Virus record (IMG/VR): IMGVR_UViG_3300033153_003825
Location: 1-54,332 of that record
Strand: one strand, 5' to 3'
Source of the DNA: a virus
DNA: 54,332 bases
Part shown: positions 6,838-15,904 of the stretch, piece after piece
Layout of the letters: each line of letters opens with the position of its first letter
How positions within the stretch are numbered: the stretch's first letter is position 1
Position numbers and translations under genes: made by a program
Notes under the pieces: generated by a model
Told to the model about the DNA's origin: nothing
What the model saw: the letters and a program-made list of their open reading frames with translations, nothing else
Database searches by the model: none

Positions 6838-8545
6838 GGCGTCGTTTCATGAGTGGCTCTTTGCGGAGTGTGACTGGAAGATCTCCTCCGGCTTCATGAG
6901 GGGGAAGCGTTTTACTTTCGATGCCTTCCCTTGTCAGCTAGAGATTTGCCGCGATGAGGCCACGCAGCAAGTCGTGATGAAGTCTGCTCAAATGGCCATC
7001 TCGGAGATTTTCACGCTCGCCCGGCCCTTCTGGGCATTGTCCAGCCTTGGGGTGAACTGGGGTATTCTCTTTCCGACACAACAGGCGATGCGGAACTTTT
7101 TCAGGACTCGCATCAAGGGGGCCTTGGCGGTCAACCCCTACCTGCGAAAAGTGACCACCGCAGAAAACGAGGGGAACGTGACCGCCTTCGGGCGTGAAAT
7201 CTTTCTCCGGTACACAACCACCGAAACCGCCATCGCGACCTTCGACGCGGACGGGGCGACGGTGGACGAACACGACATGCACAACCAGGAGTCCTTGTTT
7301 GGCGCGAAGACTTCAAGGACCCAGGGGGCGATGGGGGACACGCGATGGTTTGAGGTGTCCACGCCGTCCTTTCCTTCCTTCGGAATCCACAAAGCCTACT
7401 TAGGATCAGATCAGCGAGTTTGGCTGATTAAGTGCCCGCACTGCGGACACGAAAACAACCTACCCGAGAAGGTAGGTGAATATGACATTGCGGACGTCGG
7501 TGACTTCTTCCTGGAATTCTTGGGCGAAGACAGGTTCCCATCGTGGAAGGATTACTACCTTCCGTGTTCGGGGTGTCATGGTTCGATTGACCCCGTGACT
7601 CCAATGGACTCGGCCAAGCCGAGCTTCGGCGGTGGGCGTTGGGTGGCGAAGTACCCGAACAGGGACGTTCACGGATACCACCTTCAAATCTTCCAACGTC
7701 TTTATCACGGTGGAACTCCAGCCGTCCTGAAACGGATACGGCACAATCTCATAAACGCCACCGACCCTACTCACATAAGGCGGTGGTGGAATTACACTCT
7801 CGGGATGCCGTTCCTTTCCAGGGAAGGTCGTTTGACCGAGGACGACCTAAAGAGGGTCACGACAAATGGGTACAACGACGTGTGGTGTCAGGACTTCGTT
7901 TACCGGACGATGTTCAACATCACGAACATGAAGTCTGACTGGATGGGTGTGGACGTTCGGATGGGCCAGTATCACATCATTGAGATGAAGCGTTTGAGCG
8001 ACCACGAGAAGCTGTTGGTTGGTGCGGGCTGGGTAAAGAACACGACCGAACTTGTGGAGTATTGGAGGCGGCGCGGCAAGCCCATCTTTGTAATCGACGC
8101 CCTGCCTGATACGAACGAGACTCGCACGGTCGTTATGGCAATCGGGCGTCGGGCTCGCAGGGCCAGCTTCTCCCGTAGCACGAGCGTTCTATGGCAACCG
8201 AGTGGGGACAAGGACCATATTATCGTGAACCGTCCGGTTTCCATGGAGGGCGTTAAGTCCATGGTGGAGAGTATGGGGCTTATCGTTCCAGAGCCCGCCT
8301 GGAAGGTCGGTGCGGGTCTTCATCGGGAACTTGGAACCATGCGAGAAGAGGAGACGTTAAAAGACCACTTCCGCGCTCCTGTGATGGTCCGTTCCTACGC
8401 CGAGCAGATTGCGAACGAGGTGTACGACTTTCCGAAGGATGCCATGGGTGGAATAGATCCTCACTTTTTCATGGCCGCAGCATTAGCTTACATCGCGTCG
8501 CAGGTACAGGCAGCGCCCGCGTTCGCGCTACGGATCCCGCGATAA
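6827..8545 (+). CDS. terminase large subunit
   Basis: 572 residues from ATG 6827, an 11-base overlap with the previous gene. This is the packaging motor: an N-terminal ATPase and a C-terminal RNase H-like nuclease. The degenerate Walker A is VVMKSAQMAISE (about residues 47-58), the form common in GpA-like terminases. The Walker B region is ADGATVDEHDM, about residues 142-152. A zinc ribbon (CPHCGHEN then CSGCHGS) sits between the domains. Nuclease acidic residues are in MGVDVRMG, FVIDALPD and GGIDPHFFMAAALAY. Length and gene order fit a large terminase. Confidence 0.9.
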   Translation: MASKASFHEWLFAECDWKISSGFMRGKRFTFDAFPCQLEICRDEATQQVVMKSAQMAISEIFTLARPFWALSSLGVNWGILFPTQQAMRNFFRTRIKGALAVNPYLRKVTTAENEGNVTAFGREIFLRYTTTETAIATFDADGATVDEHDMHNQESLFGAKTSRTQGAMGDTRWFEVSTPSFPSFGIHKAYLGSDQRVWLIKCPHCGHENNLPEKVGEYDIADVGDFFLEFLGEDRFPSWKDYYLPCSGCHGSIDPVTPMDSAKPSFGGGRWVAKYPNRDVHGYHLQIFQRLYHGGTPAVLKRIRHNLINATDPTHIRRWWNYTLGMPFLSREGRLTEDDLKRVTTNGYNDVWCQDFVYRTMFNITNMKSDWMGVDVRMGQYHIIEMKRLSDHEKLLVGAGWVKNTTELVEYWRRRGKPIFVIDALPDTNETRTVVMAIGRRARRASFSRSTSVLWQPSGDKDHIIVNRPVSMEGVKSMVESMGLIVPEPAWKVGAGLHRELGTMREEETLKDHFRAPVMVRSYAEQIANEVYDFPKDAMGGIDPHFFMAAALAYIASQVQAAPAFALRIPR

Positions 8546-8563
8546 CTTTTGGTTGGGGGCACC

Positions 8564-8803
8564 ATGAAGCACGAAGTCACCACGGTACGGCTGGATGCAA
8601 CCAAGAACAAGCACCATCCCAATAACGAGCAGGGTGTGGGGAGTATCGCCAGCCTCCTCTCCTACGGGTGGGACCTCGCCGGGTCTTTTGAAGTGGGGGA
8701 TGACGTGGTGGTTTTTCTACGCCGCAAGAGGCGACATTGGAAGTTTTGGAGAAGGCCAGCACTCCCGCCTGGAATGAAATCCTACCCCGTGTACCGCCAT
8801 TAG
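8564..8803 (+). CDS. small hypothetical protein between terminase and portal
   Basis: 79 residues from ATG 8564, preceded by a GGTTGGGGG site; an in-frame TTG at 8549 is less likely. The central SIASLLSYGWDLAGSFEVGD followed by VVVFLRRKRR resembles a small alpha/beta fold in which a helix ends in a Gly-Trp-Asp/Glu turn before a strand, as in DUF4177-like proteins. The C-terminus is very basic. A 105-base gap with no evident gene follows. Confidence 0.5.
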   Translation: MKHEVTTVRLDATKNKHHPNNEQGVGSIASLLSYGWDLAGSFEVGDDVVVFLRRKRRHWKFWRRPALPPGMKSYPVYRH

Positions 8804-8908
8804 CTTGCCCCCTTCGTGGGGACACCAGGCTTGCAGGCAACCCAGCGAATCATTAAAGTGTGAAGTGCAGTGGTGGCAACAACCGGCCAAGGGGCATTGT
8901 GAGTTGCT

Positions 8909-10558
8909 ATGGAAAATTTTCTTTCCAAAGTCCTCGAAATCTCTCGCAGCGTCTTTGGTGTCGTTAAGGATCCAGGCCCCAATTCTGAGGGGTCCTATTT
9001 TAAGGTGATCGACGAAGCGTACCAAAGCTACGCCGAACATCGAGGAGAGATCCAAAAACTCCGCGATTTCTATAACGGCGACCAAATTCAGGGTACCGGG
9101 CTGAATGACGGGGATTACTATATCCCGGACTGGCCTGACGAGAACTCTGACGACAAGGACACGAGAGCAAGACGAATGCAGGACCTCGCGTGGAACCGTG
9201 TCCGTGAAGGGGTCCTGACCCACGCCGACGCCCTCTACGCATCAGGGGTCGGCGTTTCTGTGCATCGAAGAATAGAGTGGGACGAGGGGGCGACCACGTC
9301 TAGCGATGACCGGGAGTGGTTGGAGGGTTACTTCACCAATCGCTTTTGGAGACTGAACGAAATCTCCCAGTTCATGTGGGACACTTGGAAGACAGTCGGC
9401 GCGGAGCGTAGTGCGGTTGTGATGAACCTATGGTTAGACGCCAAAGCCAGGCGTCTCCAGCCATTCTCGGGTGAGGACACTCAACGCCAAGTGCATCAAG
9501 ACAGGGGTAGTGTGTGGCTTGAGCGTTTGGACAATCTTCAGGTTATTCCCATCCCACATCCCGTGACGCCCCGTGAGCTTGGTGGGGTCATCCGATGGTA
9601 CAAGAGGGCCACGAACGACGGCCTACCCGTTTTCACAGAACATGAATGTTATCCAGGTGAGCGCGGAACCGTCACCGAGTTGATTACAGACGATCTCTGG
9701 CTTCGGTGGCATGGTAGCAAGCTGGACCATCATGCGTGGGGAACGAAAAACAGGTACGGGGATGTGCGAACACTCTTTACTTGGTTTCGGAACCCCTCCG
9801 ACATAGCCGACTCCGATGACGCCGCCGCAGCCCAACTCCTCCTCCTCGAAAACACATATACGAACGCTGAAATCTCCAGGAGCCATGCGTTCCCGGAGAC
9901 GGTTTACGTCGCGTTCGAGCCACCGATGCGAGAGGACTCAAGCGGGAGGCAGGTCTTGGAGAAGGGTCCGAATGTGGCCTACGTCGCGCAGGACCCGAAC
10001 GCGAAGATTCTGAAGGTAGCTGCACCTGCCGGTCTTAGTGAGGTGGGCCTGAACGACTCTCGAATCCATACGATGCTAGATGAGGCATTGGGGCTCTCGC
10101 AGGTTGACCGTAATCAGGCGGGCGGGCTTGGTCAGTTACGTTCGGCTCCGGCGTTGGGTCGCCTCCAGGGAAGAAGTGAGAGGCGGCGGCGACGGAAAAT
10201 CTTGGCAGCGGACAAGGCGGAGAGGGACCTTTTCAAGTCGGTTAGGGACATGACGGTTTATCACTGTTACCCGGAGGAGGGGCGCGAAGCGTTTTTCGAT
10301 TCCAGGGTTATTGTGACATGGCCACCTGAAGGGTTTGGGGTGGACACATATACGGAGGCACAGAAGGACCAGATCGAGACTCAGGCTGGGCTGGAGACGC
10401 GCACGGAGCAGCTTCGTAAGCGGCACCCCGAGGCGTCTGAGGTTGAACTGAGCGAGATGGCCGACCAAATTGAGAAGGAGTTGGAAGCAAAGAAAGAGGA
10501 GGTTGAGCGGAAGCCCGATCCCAACGCGACGTTGAGGTCTAACGCCCAACCAGAGTAG
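8909..10558 (+). CDS. portal protein
   Basis: 549 residues, the expected size for a siphovirus portal, directly after the terminase. Features: an N-terminal RGEIQKLRDFYNGDQ helix with a following DYYIPDWPDENSDD acidic segment, a VLTHADALYASG segment typical of portal wing helices, a central beta-rich part, a helical QVDRNQAGGLGQLRSAPALG stem/tunnel region near residue 400, and a long charged C-terminal helix. Twelve copies form the DNA gate at one capsid vertex. The ribosome site is weak. Confidence 0.85.
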   Translation: MENFLSKVLEISRSVFGVVKDPGPNSEGSYFKVIDEAYQSYAEHRGEIQKLRDFYNGDQIQGTGLNDGDYYIPDWPDENSDDKDTRARRMQDLAWNRVREGVLTHADALYASGVGVSVHRRIEWDEGATTSSDDREWLEGYFTNRFWRLNEISQFMWDTWKTVGAERSAVVMNLWLDAKARRLQPFSGEDTQRQVHQDRGSVWLERLDNLQVIPIPHPVTPRELGGVIRWYKRATNDGLPVFTEHECYPGERGTVTELITDDLWLRWHGSKLDHHAWGTKNRYGDVRTLFTWFRNPSDIADSDDAAAAQLLLLENTYTNAEISRSHAFPETVYVAFEPPMREDSSGRQVLEKGPNVAYVAQDPNAKILKVAAPAGLSEVGLNDSRIHTMLDEALGLSQVDRNQAGGLGQLRSAPALGRLQGRSERRRRRKILAADKAERDLFKSVRDMTVYHCYPEEGREAFFDSRVIVTWPPEGFGVDTYTEAQKDQIETQAGLETRTEQLRKRHPEASEVELSEMADQIEKELEAKKEEVERKPDPNATLRSNAQPE

Positions 10559-10578
10559 CATCCAAACCGGAGAGCCTG

Positions 10579-11244
10579 ATGGCTGACAAAGAAGAGGATG
10601 TGAAGGAGAGTCAAAAACCTGATGGTGAGACTCAAAACGCCGATGCCAGTGACGGTGCGGACGACCCTGATGGGAAGACCGACAATAAACTGGAAGAGTC
10701 TGCGTCACCAGAGTTAGCTAAGTACATTAAAGAGCTTCGTACCGAACAGGTTCGGCGGAACAAGACGAACCAGGAGCTTAAAGGCGAACTCGACAAGCTC
10801 AAGTCCGATAGGAAAGAAGAAGCCAAGCGGCTGAAGGCGTTGGAGGACAAGGACAAGTCCGAAGAGGACCTGAAGGCCGAGCGGTTGAAGGAGTTGGAAG
10901 AGACTGCGGGCAAGCTCCCGGAACTTGAGAAGTATCACAAGCACGTTAAGGCTCTTTACGGAAGGCGGATAAAGGCAGTGAAGGAGGCGGGCGAGGAAGT
11001 TCAGGCGTCCATCGACTCACTGTTGGAGGACATGCCCAAGGATGATTTCTTGGGCAGGCTGAAGGTCATTGACGCCGTTCTCGCCGTTGCGGGGAAGAAG
11101 AAGGAGATGCCGGAGGAGGATGTTGGGAATCCGGCTGAAACGGGGGATGGAGAGTCCGGGAAGACGTTAGCAGGTGACTTGGCCTGGAGCCCTATGGGGC
11201 AACACGAGGCCGGTCTTGCTGGACTGACAAAAACGTCCGAGTAG
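10579..11244 (+). CDS. scaffolding protein
   Basis: 221 residues, highly charged and almost wholly helical, with a GGAGAG ribosome site. An acidic disordered N-terminus (1-45) is followed by a long coiled coil (about 46-125) rich in Lys, Glu and Leu and a smaller C-terminal helical part. This composition and the position between portal and capsid genes are typical of internal scaffolds that shape procapsids. No prohead protease gene was seen, so the scaffold may exit intact. Confidence 0.8.
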   Translation: MADKEEDVKESQKPDGETQNADASDGADDPDGKTDNKLEESASPELAKYIKELRTEQVRRNKTNQELKGELDKLKSDRKEEAKRLKALEDKDKSEEDLKAERLKELEETAGKLPELEKYHKHVKALYGRRIKAVKEAGEEVQASIDSLLEDMPKDDFLGRLKVIDAVLAVAGKKKEMPEEDVGNPAETGDGESGKTLAGDLAWSPMGQHEAGLAGLTKTSE

Positions 11245-11255
11245 GAGTGTGACCT

Positions 11256-12101
11256 ATGGCTGATTTGACTATTGTTGCAGCCGCAGTCCGGGCCGTCGAA
11301 GGCGATCCGGCTGAGACTACGACGATGGACGCTGCCTCTGGGTTTACGCCCACCAACGGAGCCTGCGTTGCCGTTTCTGGCAACGATGAGGTTGACGCTT
11401 GCGATGCCGCCCTTTCAAGTGGGCTTTCTGTGCCACTTGGATTAGTGGAGTCGTTCAAGACGATCAGAACGACCGCTGGTAGCAGCGGATACCGCGTGAC
11501 CGTGAGGAAGCGTGGTATCATGGAGGGATGGACCGGCCTTACGGCTGGTGACGTCATTTACAATTCTCTAACGGCAGGGGCGCTCGCTGACGCGGACCCG
11601 ACCGATGGTCTTATGGCTATCGGCACCCTGCTCATCAGCGGCACGGCGGAGAAGTTCAAGACCACCACCACTGCTGAGTTCATCATCGACGGTGTACCCC
11701 ACACCAAGGCCGCTGCGGACAATCTTGTGTTCTCTGCTGCCGATACCATTAACGTGGGTGCTGCCACAGGTACTTTCTGGGGCGCATGGCTGGTTCAGAC
11801 CAATGCGGCTGGTACGGTAACTACGAAGCCTGCCGCTGGGCTTGATGACCAGGTGTACACCACGGAGGCCCTCGCGGTCGCCGCCCTTCCCGCCGCTGAC
11901 GCGGACAAGGCCGCTCTTGGCTACATCACCGTCAATTCTGATACCGACGTTGATTGGGTTGCCAACACGGACGACCTGACCGATGCGTCAGACTGTACCA
12001 CCGCCGACTTCTACGACGGTGTCGCAGGAACTAAAAACGGTAAGGCAATCGGTGTGGCTTTGAATGCCACGCAAATCGAACTTGCCATGCCGAGCCTCTA
12101 A
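11256..12101 (+). CDS. head decoration or head-fibre protein
   Basis: 281 residues, Ala/Thr/Gly-rich and beta-rich, directly upstream of the major capsid gene. The N-terminal half has TAGSSGYRVTVRKRGIMEGW and a GLTAGDVIYNS turn, as in small capsid-cementing proteins. The C-terminal half (TFWGAWLVQTNAAGTVTTKP and onwards) resembles a surface domain I associate with phage head fibres or stabilisers. It likely binds the outside of the shell. Confidence 0.7.
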   Translation: MADLTIVAAAVRAVEGDPAETTTMDAASGFTPTNGACVAVSGNDEVDACDAALSSGLSVPLGLVESFKTIRTTAGSSGYRVTVRKRGIMEGWTGLTAGDVIYNSLTAGALADADPTDGLMAIGTLLISGTAEKFKTTTTAEFIIDGVPHTKAAADNLVFSAADTINVGAATGTFWGAWLVQTNAAGTVTTKPAAGLDDQVYTTEALAVAALPAADADKAALGYITVNSDTDVDWVANTDDLTDASDCTTADFYDGVAGTKNGKAIGVALNATQIELAMPSL

Positions 12102-12121
12102 GGGAGAAAGGATAGATTACC

Positions 12122-13228
12122 ATGGCTGATACGTCTTATGGAATCCACCTGTCTCCCGACCTTCTCGGTGGTACCGTCCAAGGGATGGACATTGAGAAGT
12201 TGTCTCGTGAGAGGATTCGCGAGATGTTGGATGCGAGACAGGCGGCACGGAACGCTGCTGTTGATCTGATTCTTGGTGGACTCGCTATCAAAACGACCAA
12301 TCGTGCAGCCCTCATCGGCCAGCACACCGAGATTGGCGAGTGGGAAGATGCCACCGAGACGGGTCGTCCCAGGCGGCGGAAGGTTGCTGGCCTCACCGGG
12401 GTCGGCTTCCCGATCTACAAGTACGAAATGCGGAGCGGCTGGAGTTACGACTACTTGGCGAAGGCCACGAACATCGAACTGCTCTCCACTTTCGAGGAGA
12501 TCATGGGTGGACACCTAATGCGCCTCTATAAGGGTGCGCTGCGGGCTCTGTTTGGAAACACCGCCTATGAATGGAGTGACACTCTGTTCCAGGAGGACGG
12601 AACGCTCAAGGTCATGCCGCTGGTTGGGGCCGACTCTGACTTCACGCCCCCGCCTTGGCAGGGTACTACCTTCACTGGCACTCACGACCACCACATCGCC
12701 AATGGTGCCACCTTTGATGAAGCCGACCTAACCCTCGCTGCCGAAGAGGTTCGGGAGCATGGGTACGGCCAGCCGCGCTCTATCGGCGGGTTTGGTGGGC
12801 ACATTGAAGTGTGGATTCCCACCAACATGAAGGCGACGGTAATCGCGTTCACGAACCACATCGACCCCAATGACCAGATGGTGTCCGACATCAACAAGAT
12901 TTGGGCGAAGATCGACGGTGACAGGTACCTTGGATGGAACAGTGCTTCCAAGGTCTGGATCCGGGAGGTTCCGTGGTTGCCCGATGACTATTACTTGGCT
13001 TTCGCCAACACTATCACGGCCCCTGGCCAGAGGAACGCTTTTGCGCCGTTGCGTATGCGGGTTCCCGAGGTCGCGGCCCTTCGTGGCATCAAACGGTTTG
13101 ATGACAAAGAGTTCCCACTTCAGGATTCCTACTGGGTGGACTTCTTCGGCTTCGGTGTTTACGACCGTATTTCTGCTGCGGCTGGATTTCTCGACGCCAG
13201 CACCTATGCGGTGCCTGACATCACCTAA
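12122..13228 (+). CDS. major capsid protein
   Basis: 368 residues, positioned after scaffold and decoration genes. The helical N-terminus (about 22-60), long beta segments, and the GGHIEVWIPTNMKATVIAFT and VWIREVPWLPDDYYLAFANT stretches match HK97-fold capsid proteins of the type lacking a cleaved delta domain. The absence of a protease gene agrees with a separate scaffold. AAGG before the ATG is a modest ribosome site. A strong hairpin follows its stop. Confidence 0.85.
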   Translation: MADTSYGIHLSPDLLGGTVQGMDIEKLSRERIREMLDARQAARNAAVDLILGGLAIKTTNRAALIGQHTEIGEWEDATETGRPRRRKVAGLTGVGFPIYKYEMRSGWSYDYLAKATNIELLSTFEEIMGGHLMRLYKGALRALFGNTAYEWSDTLFQEDGTLKVMPLVGADSDFTPPPWQGTTFTGTHDHHIANGATFDEADLTLAAEEVREHGYGQPRSIGGFGGHIEVWIPTNMKATVIAFTNHIDPNDQMVSDINKIWAKIDGDRYLGWNSASKVWIREVPWLPDDYYLAFANTITAPGQRNAFAPLRMRVPEVAALRGIKRFDDKEFPLQDSYWVDFFGFGVYDRISAAAGFLDASTYAVPDIT

Positions 13229-13234
13229 CCGGAC

Positions 13235-13279
13235 GGGGTGGGGGGCGATCCCCCACCCCACCCCCACCCTTATGGGTGG
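13235..13279 (+). promoter_or_regulatory. tandem G/C-rich hairpins after the capsid gene
   Basis: Hairpin 1 pairs GGGGTGGGGG (13235-13244) with CCCCCACCCC (13250-13259) around a 5-base loop, ten perfect pairs. Hairpin 2 pairs CCACCC (13264-13269) with GGGTGG (13274-13279) around TTAT. The G-rich arm of hairpin 1 could also pair with the C-rich arm of hairpin 2, giving alternative folds. There is no T-run, so it is not a standard intrinsic terminator. Roles could be mRNA 3'-end protection of the capsid message or partial attenuation. Confidence 0.65.
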
Positions 13280-13297
13280 AACTGAGGAGTAAGACCG

Positions 13298-13573
13298 ATG
13301 GCGGTACTGACTTTCTACGAGCGGTACAGGTCGGACACGAGGTTCAAGGAGCGCGTAGACGGTATCCTGATGGAGGCTATCTTCGCTGCGGCTGGGGTTG
13401 ACGCTGAGGCCCTGTGCAAACGCTGGGAGTCCGGGGATCACCAACTGAAGCTCAAGGAGGTGGCCTCGAAGCCCGAGCCGACGCCAGAGCCCAAGCCGAC
13501 GCCGAAGCCAAGAAAAACACCGACCAGGCGTCCAGCCAAAAGAGCTGGCGCTGCAAAAGGCGATAAAGGGTAA
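13298..13573 (+). CDS. small head protein with Lys/Pro-rich tail
   Basis: 91 residues: a folded helical N-terminal half (YERYRSDTRFKERVDGILMEA) and a tail from about residue 56 of Pro-Glu/Lys-Pro repeats ending in Lys/Arg/Ala-rich sequence like histone H1 tails. A GAGGAG site lies before the ATG. It sits between capsid and connector genes. The basic tail could contact packaged DNA or neighbouring acidic proteins; this is inference. Its stop overlaps the next start. Confidence 0.6.
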   Translation: MAVLTFYERYRSDTRFKERVDGILMEAIFAAAGVDAEALCKRWESGDHQLKLKEVASKPEPTPEPKPTPKPRKTPTRRPAKRAGAAKGDKG

Positions 13574-13986
13574 TGGCTTTCGACGCTTATGCGACCGTAG
13601 GTGATATTCGTGCTTATGTCCCCACAGCGATTGACGACCTGTGGGAGCATGACGAACCCACCGCCAAGGACTCTCTTGTCAGGGCGGCGAAGAAGATCAA
13701 TGAGCGGTTCGCTGGAATGGAGCGGTTCACGATCATCCCCATCGCAGTCGAGGATAGTGGGGACTACGCCGAAGTTCTCGTGGAACTCAACGTCTACGAG
13801 GCCCTGTGGATCCGCGTCAGTGGTATTTACGCTGGCGAGGCATTCGAGGATACTTGGGCTTGGATTCGGATTCGTTTGAACCAGCTCTGGAGCGGAATAG
13901 AGGCAGGTACTTTCTCGTTTGGATCCGAGCCAGAGGCGGCGGCGGGTGGCGGTATTGCGATACACACCCGTAGGGTTTCCCCATAG
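13573..13986 (+). CDS. head-tail connector (adaptor) protein
   Basis: 137 residues. The N-terminus AYATVGDIRAYVPTAIDDLW, an early helix with KDSLVRAAKKINERFAGM, and a helix with WIRIRLNQLW match the helical adaptor proteins that dock under the portal (gp6/gp15-like). The C-terminus is Gly/Ala-rich. Position immediately after the head genes supports the call. Confidence 0.7.
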   Translation: MAFDAYATVGDIRAYVPTAIDDLWEHDEPTAKDSLVRAAKKINERFAGMERFTIIPIAVEDSGDYAEVLVELNVYEALWIRVSGIYAGEAFEDTWAWIRIRLNQLWSGIEAGTFSFGSEPEAAAGGGIAIHTRRVSP

Positions 13987-13995
13987 GAGGCCCCC

Positions 13996-14469
13996 ATGCC
14001 GCAAGGTGACGTAAGGCTTCACGAATTTCTGGAGGCGATCCATGATCGGATCGTGGACCAGGTTTCATATCTTGATGGCTACGTGGGCGTAGTGGATGCT
14101 GACGAAGACACGGCCCCGGAGGTATTGAGAAAAGCGTTAGGCACCGGACGTTACGGTGTCAGAGTCATGCCAGCCTCGCCCGCCATGGTTCCCGAACCTG
14201 GCCTGGGTCAGATTACACTTTGGGATTTCAACGCTCTGATCGTTGTGCTTTTTCGTAAGATGGGCGCGATGGGGAGTAGGCCCAAAGATGACCAAGGTAG
14301 TGACATCACCGTAACAACCAAAGAGGTCATTACCAGCCTTATGGGCCAGCGGTTGTCGCTCCTCAATCAAGGTGGAGTAAGCTGTGGACCCGTCAAATAC
14401 GTGACGGACGGCACGGCGCTCCAAGCCATGATCTTCACCGCGAGCGGTAGCTCCAGAGAAGTGAGGTAA
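13996..14469 (+). CDS. tail terminator-like protein
   Basis: 157 residues, just before the tail tube gene. An N-terminal helix HEFLEAIHDRIVDQV followed by beta strands (YGVRVMPASP, QITLWDFNALIVVLF) and a late strand resemble the alpha/beta fold of tail terminators or neck proteins that cap the tail tube. A GGAGG site precedes the ATG. Exact role (terminator or head completion) is uncertain. Confidence 0.6.
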   Translation: MPQGDVRLHEFLEAIHDRIVDQVSYLDGYVGVVDADEDTAPEVLRKALGTGRYGVRVMPASPAMVPEPGLGQITLWDFNALIVVLFRKMGAMGSRPKDDQGSDITVTTKEVITSLMGQRLSLLNQGGVSCGPVKYVTDGTALQAMIFTASGSSREVR

Positions 14470-14471
14470 CT

Positions 14472-15671
14472 ATGCCCGGAGGATTTGAGTCGGGCCTGAG
14501 ATTGGTTGAGCATTATTTGGGCAGGGCGTCTGCTACGAAGCAGACAAGGGGTGTTTTTCCAACCCTGTCCTCTGGTCCCGAAATCAACATTGGCAGAGCA
14601 ATCCGCAATGCTGAGAACCGGATTACCGGGACTGCCGCTCAGGCCGCGAATACAGTCAGTGTTCACGGGACGTTCCCAACGGCGTCCATCACAATGGATG
14701 CAAGGCCGGAGGATATGATCCTCCCCCTGATGTCCTTCTTTCACAACCGCAAGTACACTGTGATTTCACAGGGTACGGGTGGCCCTAGTTCGTATTCGAC
14801 CCCATGGACAGAGACGGGCACGTTCCAGTTTGGTATGCTGGACGCGAAGCCCGATCACACTGGGGCCGTCATTGGGGTGTACGACGATGGTGCAGCCTCC
14901 TACAACGAACAGGTAGAGATGTCCGACGTTTACTCTATTGGTTTAGAGTACCTGTACGGCCATGGAGACTTGGGCGATGCGGACAACGCCGCGTTCATCG
15001 AGAACTTCGTCTCTAACATGATTCGGTTTGAGGTGACACGCGGAATCGACAACTACCTCCTCTTCACGTTTGCCGGTTTCGGTCGCACGGGCGATGAGGT
15101 AGCAGATGTCGTGGAGGCTACGTGGGGTCCGGGGACCAACGGTAACTATTCGGACCAGTCCGTGTTGACTCCCGAGGACATGACTCTCACAACCTTAAAA
15201 CTCAACTCTGCGGACGTGTCTTCGACGTTCGAGCCCTGGCTGGATTCGCTGACCATTGAGATGACCAATGGCATCGAGGGTCGTGACGCTTTGGGGTTCG
15301 ATGAGTTTAATGCTCTTGCCACCGCTGGTCGCCCATCGGTTACGGGTACGATTGGCATGAGCCACATCAGCAGCGAGTTCCTAGATGCGCTGGCGGCTGG
15401 ACAGAAGTTTGAGTTGACGGTCGAGTTCACAAATGGCACCAATCAGGATTTGACCATCACTCTACCCTACTGCAAGTTCCATGAGAGCTTCAACCCTACT
15501 TCTGGGGATGTGGGTGCCGACGTGACCCTGGAAGCGCCGTTTAGAGCGGTGATAGACCCCAGCGTGGTGAAACCGTTGGCGGAGGTGCAGTTGGACACGC
15601 TTTTCGATGTTCGTACCAACAGCTTCTTCCTGGCGACCACATTGGCGGACGCGGCGACGTACATCGCTTAG
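14472..15671 (+). CDS. major tail (tube) protein
   Basis: 399 residues, beta-rich, between the terminator-like gene and the chaperone genes. Segments such as TVSVHGTFPTASITMDARPE and FELTVEFTNGTNQDLTITL, and the duplicated layout (two similar beta-barrel halves around 60-200 and 240-390), fit large tail-tube proteins with two tube-fold domains. It would polymerise around the tape measure. A second, less likely option is tube plus added decoration domain. Confidence 0.8.
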   Translation: MPGGFESGLRLVEHYLGRASATKQTRGVFPTLSSGPEINIGRAIRNAENRITGTAAQAANTVSVHGTFPTASITMDARPEDMILPLMSFFHNRKYTVISQGTGGPSSYSTPWTETGTFQFGMLDAKPDHTGAVIGVYDDGAASYNEQVEMSDVYSIGLEYLYGHGDLGDADNAAFIENFVSNMIRFEVTRGIDNYLLFTFAGFGRTGDEVADVVEATWGPGTNGNYSDQSVLTPEDMTLTTLKLNSADVSSTFEPWLDSLTIEMTNGIEGRDALGFDEFNALATAGRPSVTGTIGMSHISSEFLDALAAGQKFELTVEFTNGTNQDLTITLPYCKFHESFNPTSGDVGADVTLEAPFRAVIDPSVVKPLAEVQLDTLFDVRTNSFFLATTLADAATYIA

Positions 15672-15679
15672 GAGGCGAT

Positions 15680-15904
15680 ATGACCAAGATTCGACCTGAA
15701 GCATTGGTCGAAATCTGGGCGAAGCGTCCTGATGTGTTTGAGCTAGAGCCCATTCACGTCAGGGCGCAGTTCGCCGCCCAGGTAGAGGCCAAGATCAAGG
15801 AACTGGAGAGGGCTGCACAGAAAGCAGCCGAGAAGGTCGCCAAGGCAAAGATCGCGGCGAAAAAGAAGACTCCGGCCAAGAAGGCTGGCACGAAGGGGGA
15901 TTAG
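15680..15904 (+). CDS. small protein with histone-like Ala/Lys tail
   Basis: 74 residues. The first half is a short helical domain (RPEALVEIWAKRPDVFELEP); residues 38-74 are an Ala/Lys-rich helix turning into KKKTPAKKAGTKG, very similar in composition to histone H1 tails and to the tail of the protein at 13298. A GGAGG site precedes the ATG. It lies exactly between the tube gene and the chaperone, with the next GTG one base after its stop. Confidence 0.6.
   Translation: MTKIRPEALVEIWAKRPDVFELEPIHVRAQFAAQVEAKIKELERAAQKAAEKVAKAKIAAKKKTPAKKAGTKGD

Noticed and set aside
10559-13297. Prohead protease between portal and capsid genes
   Set aside because: No serine-protease or ClpP-like motif is present. 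The genes here read as scaffold, decoration and capsid.
13260-13298. Intrinsic terminator after the capsid gene
   Set aside because: Strong stems but no T-run, and the downstream connector genes have no visible promoter of their own.
12728-13444. Antisense 238-codon open frame spanning the capsid 3' end and hairpins
   Set aside because: Covers the hairpin and two plus-strand genes and carries no recognisable protein pattern.
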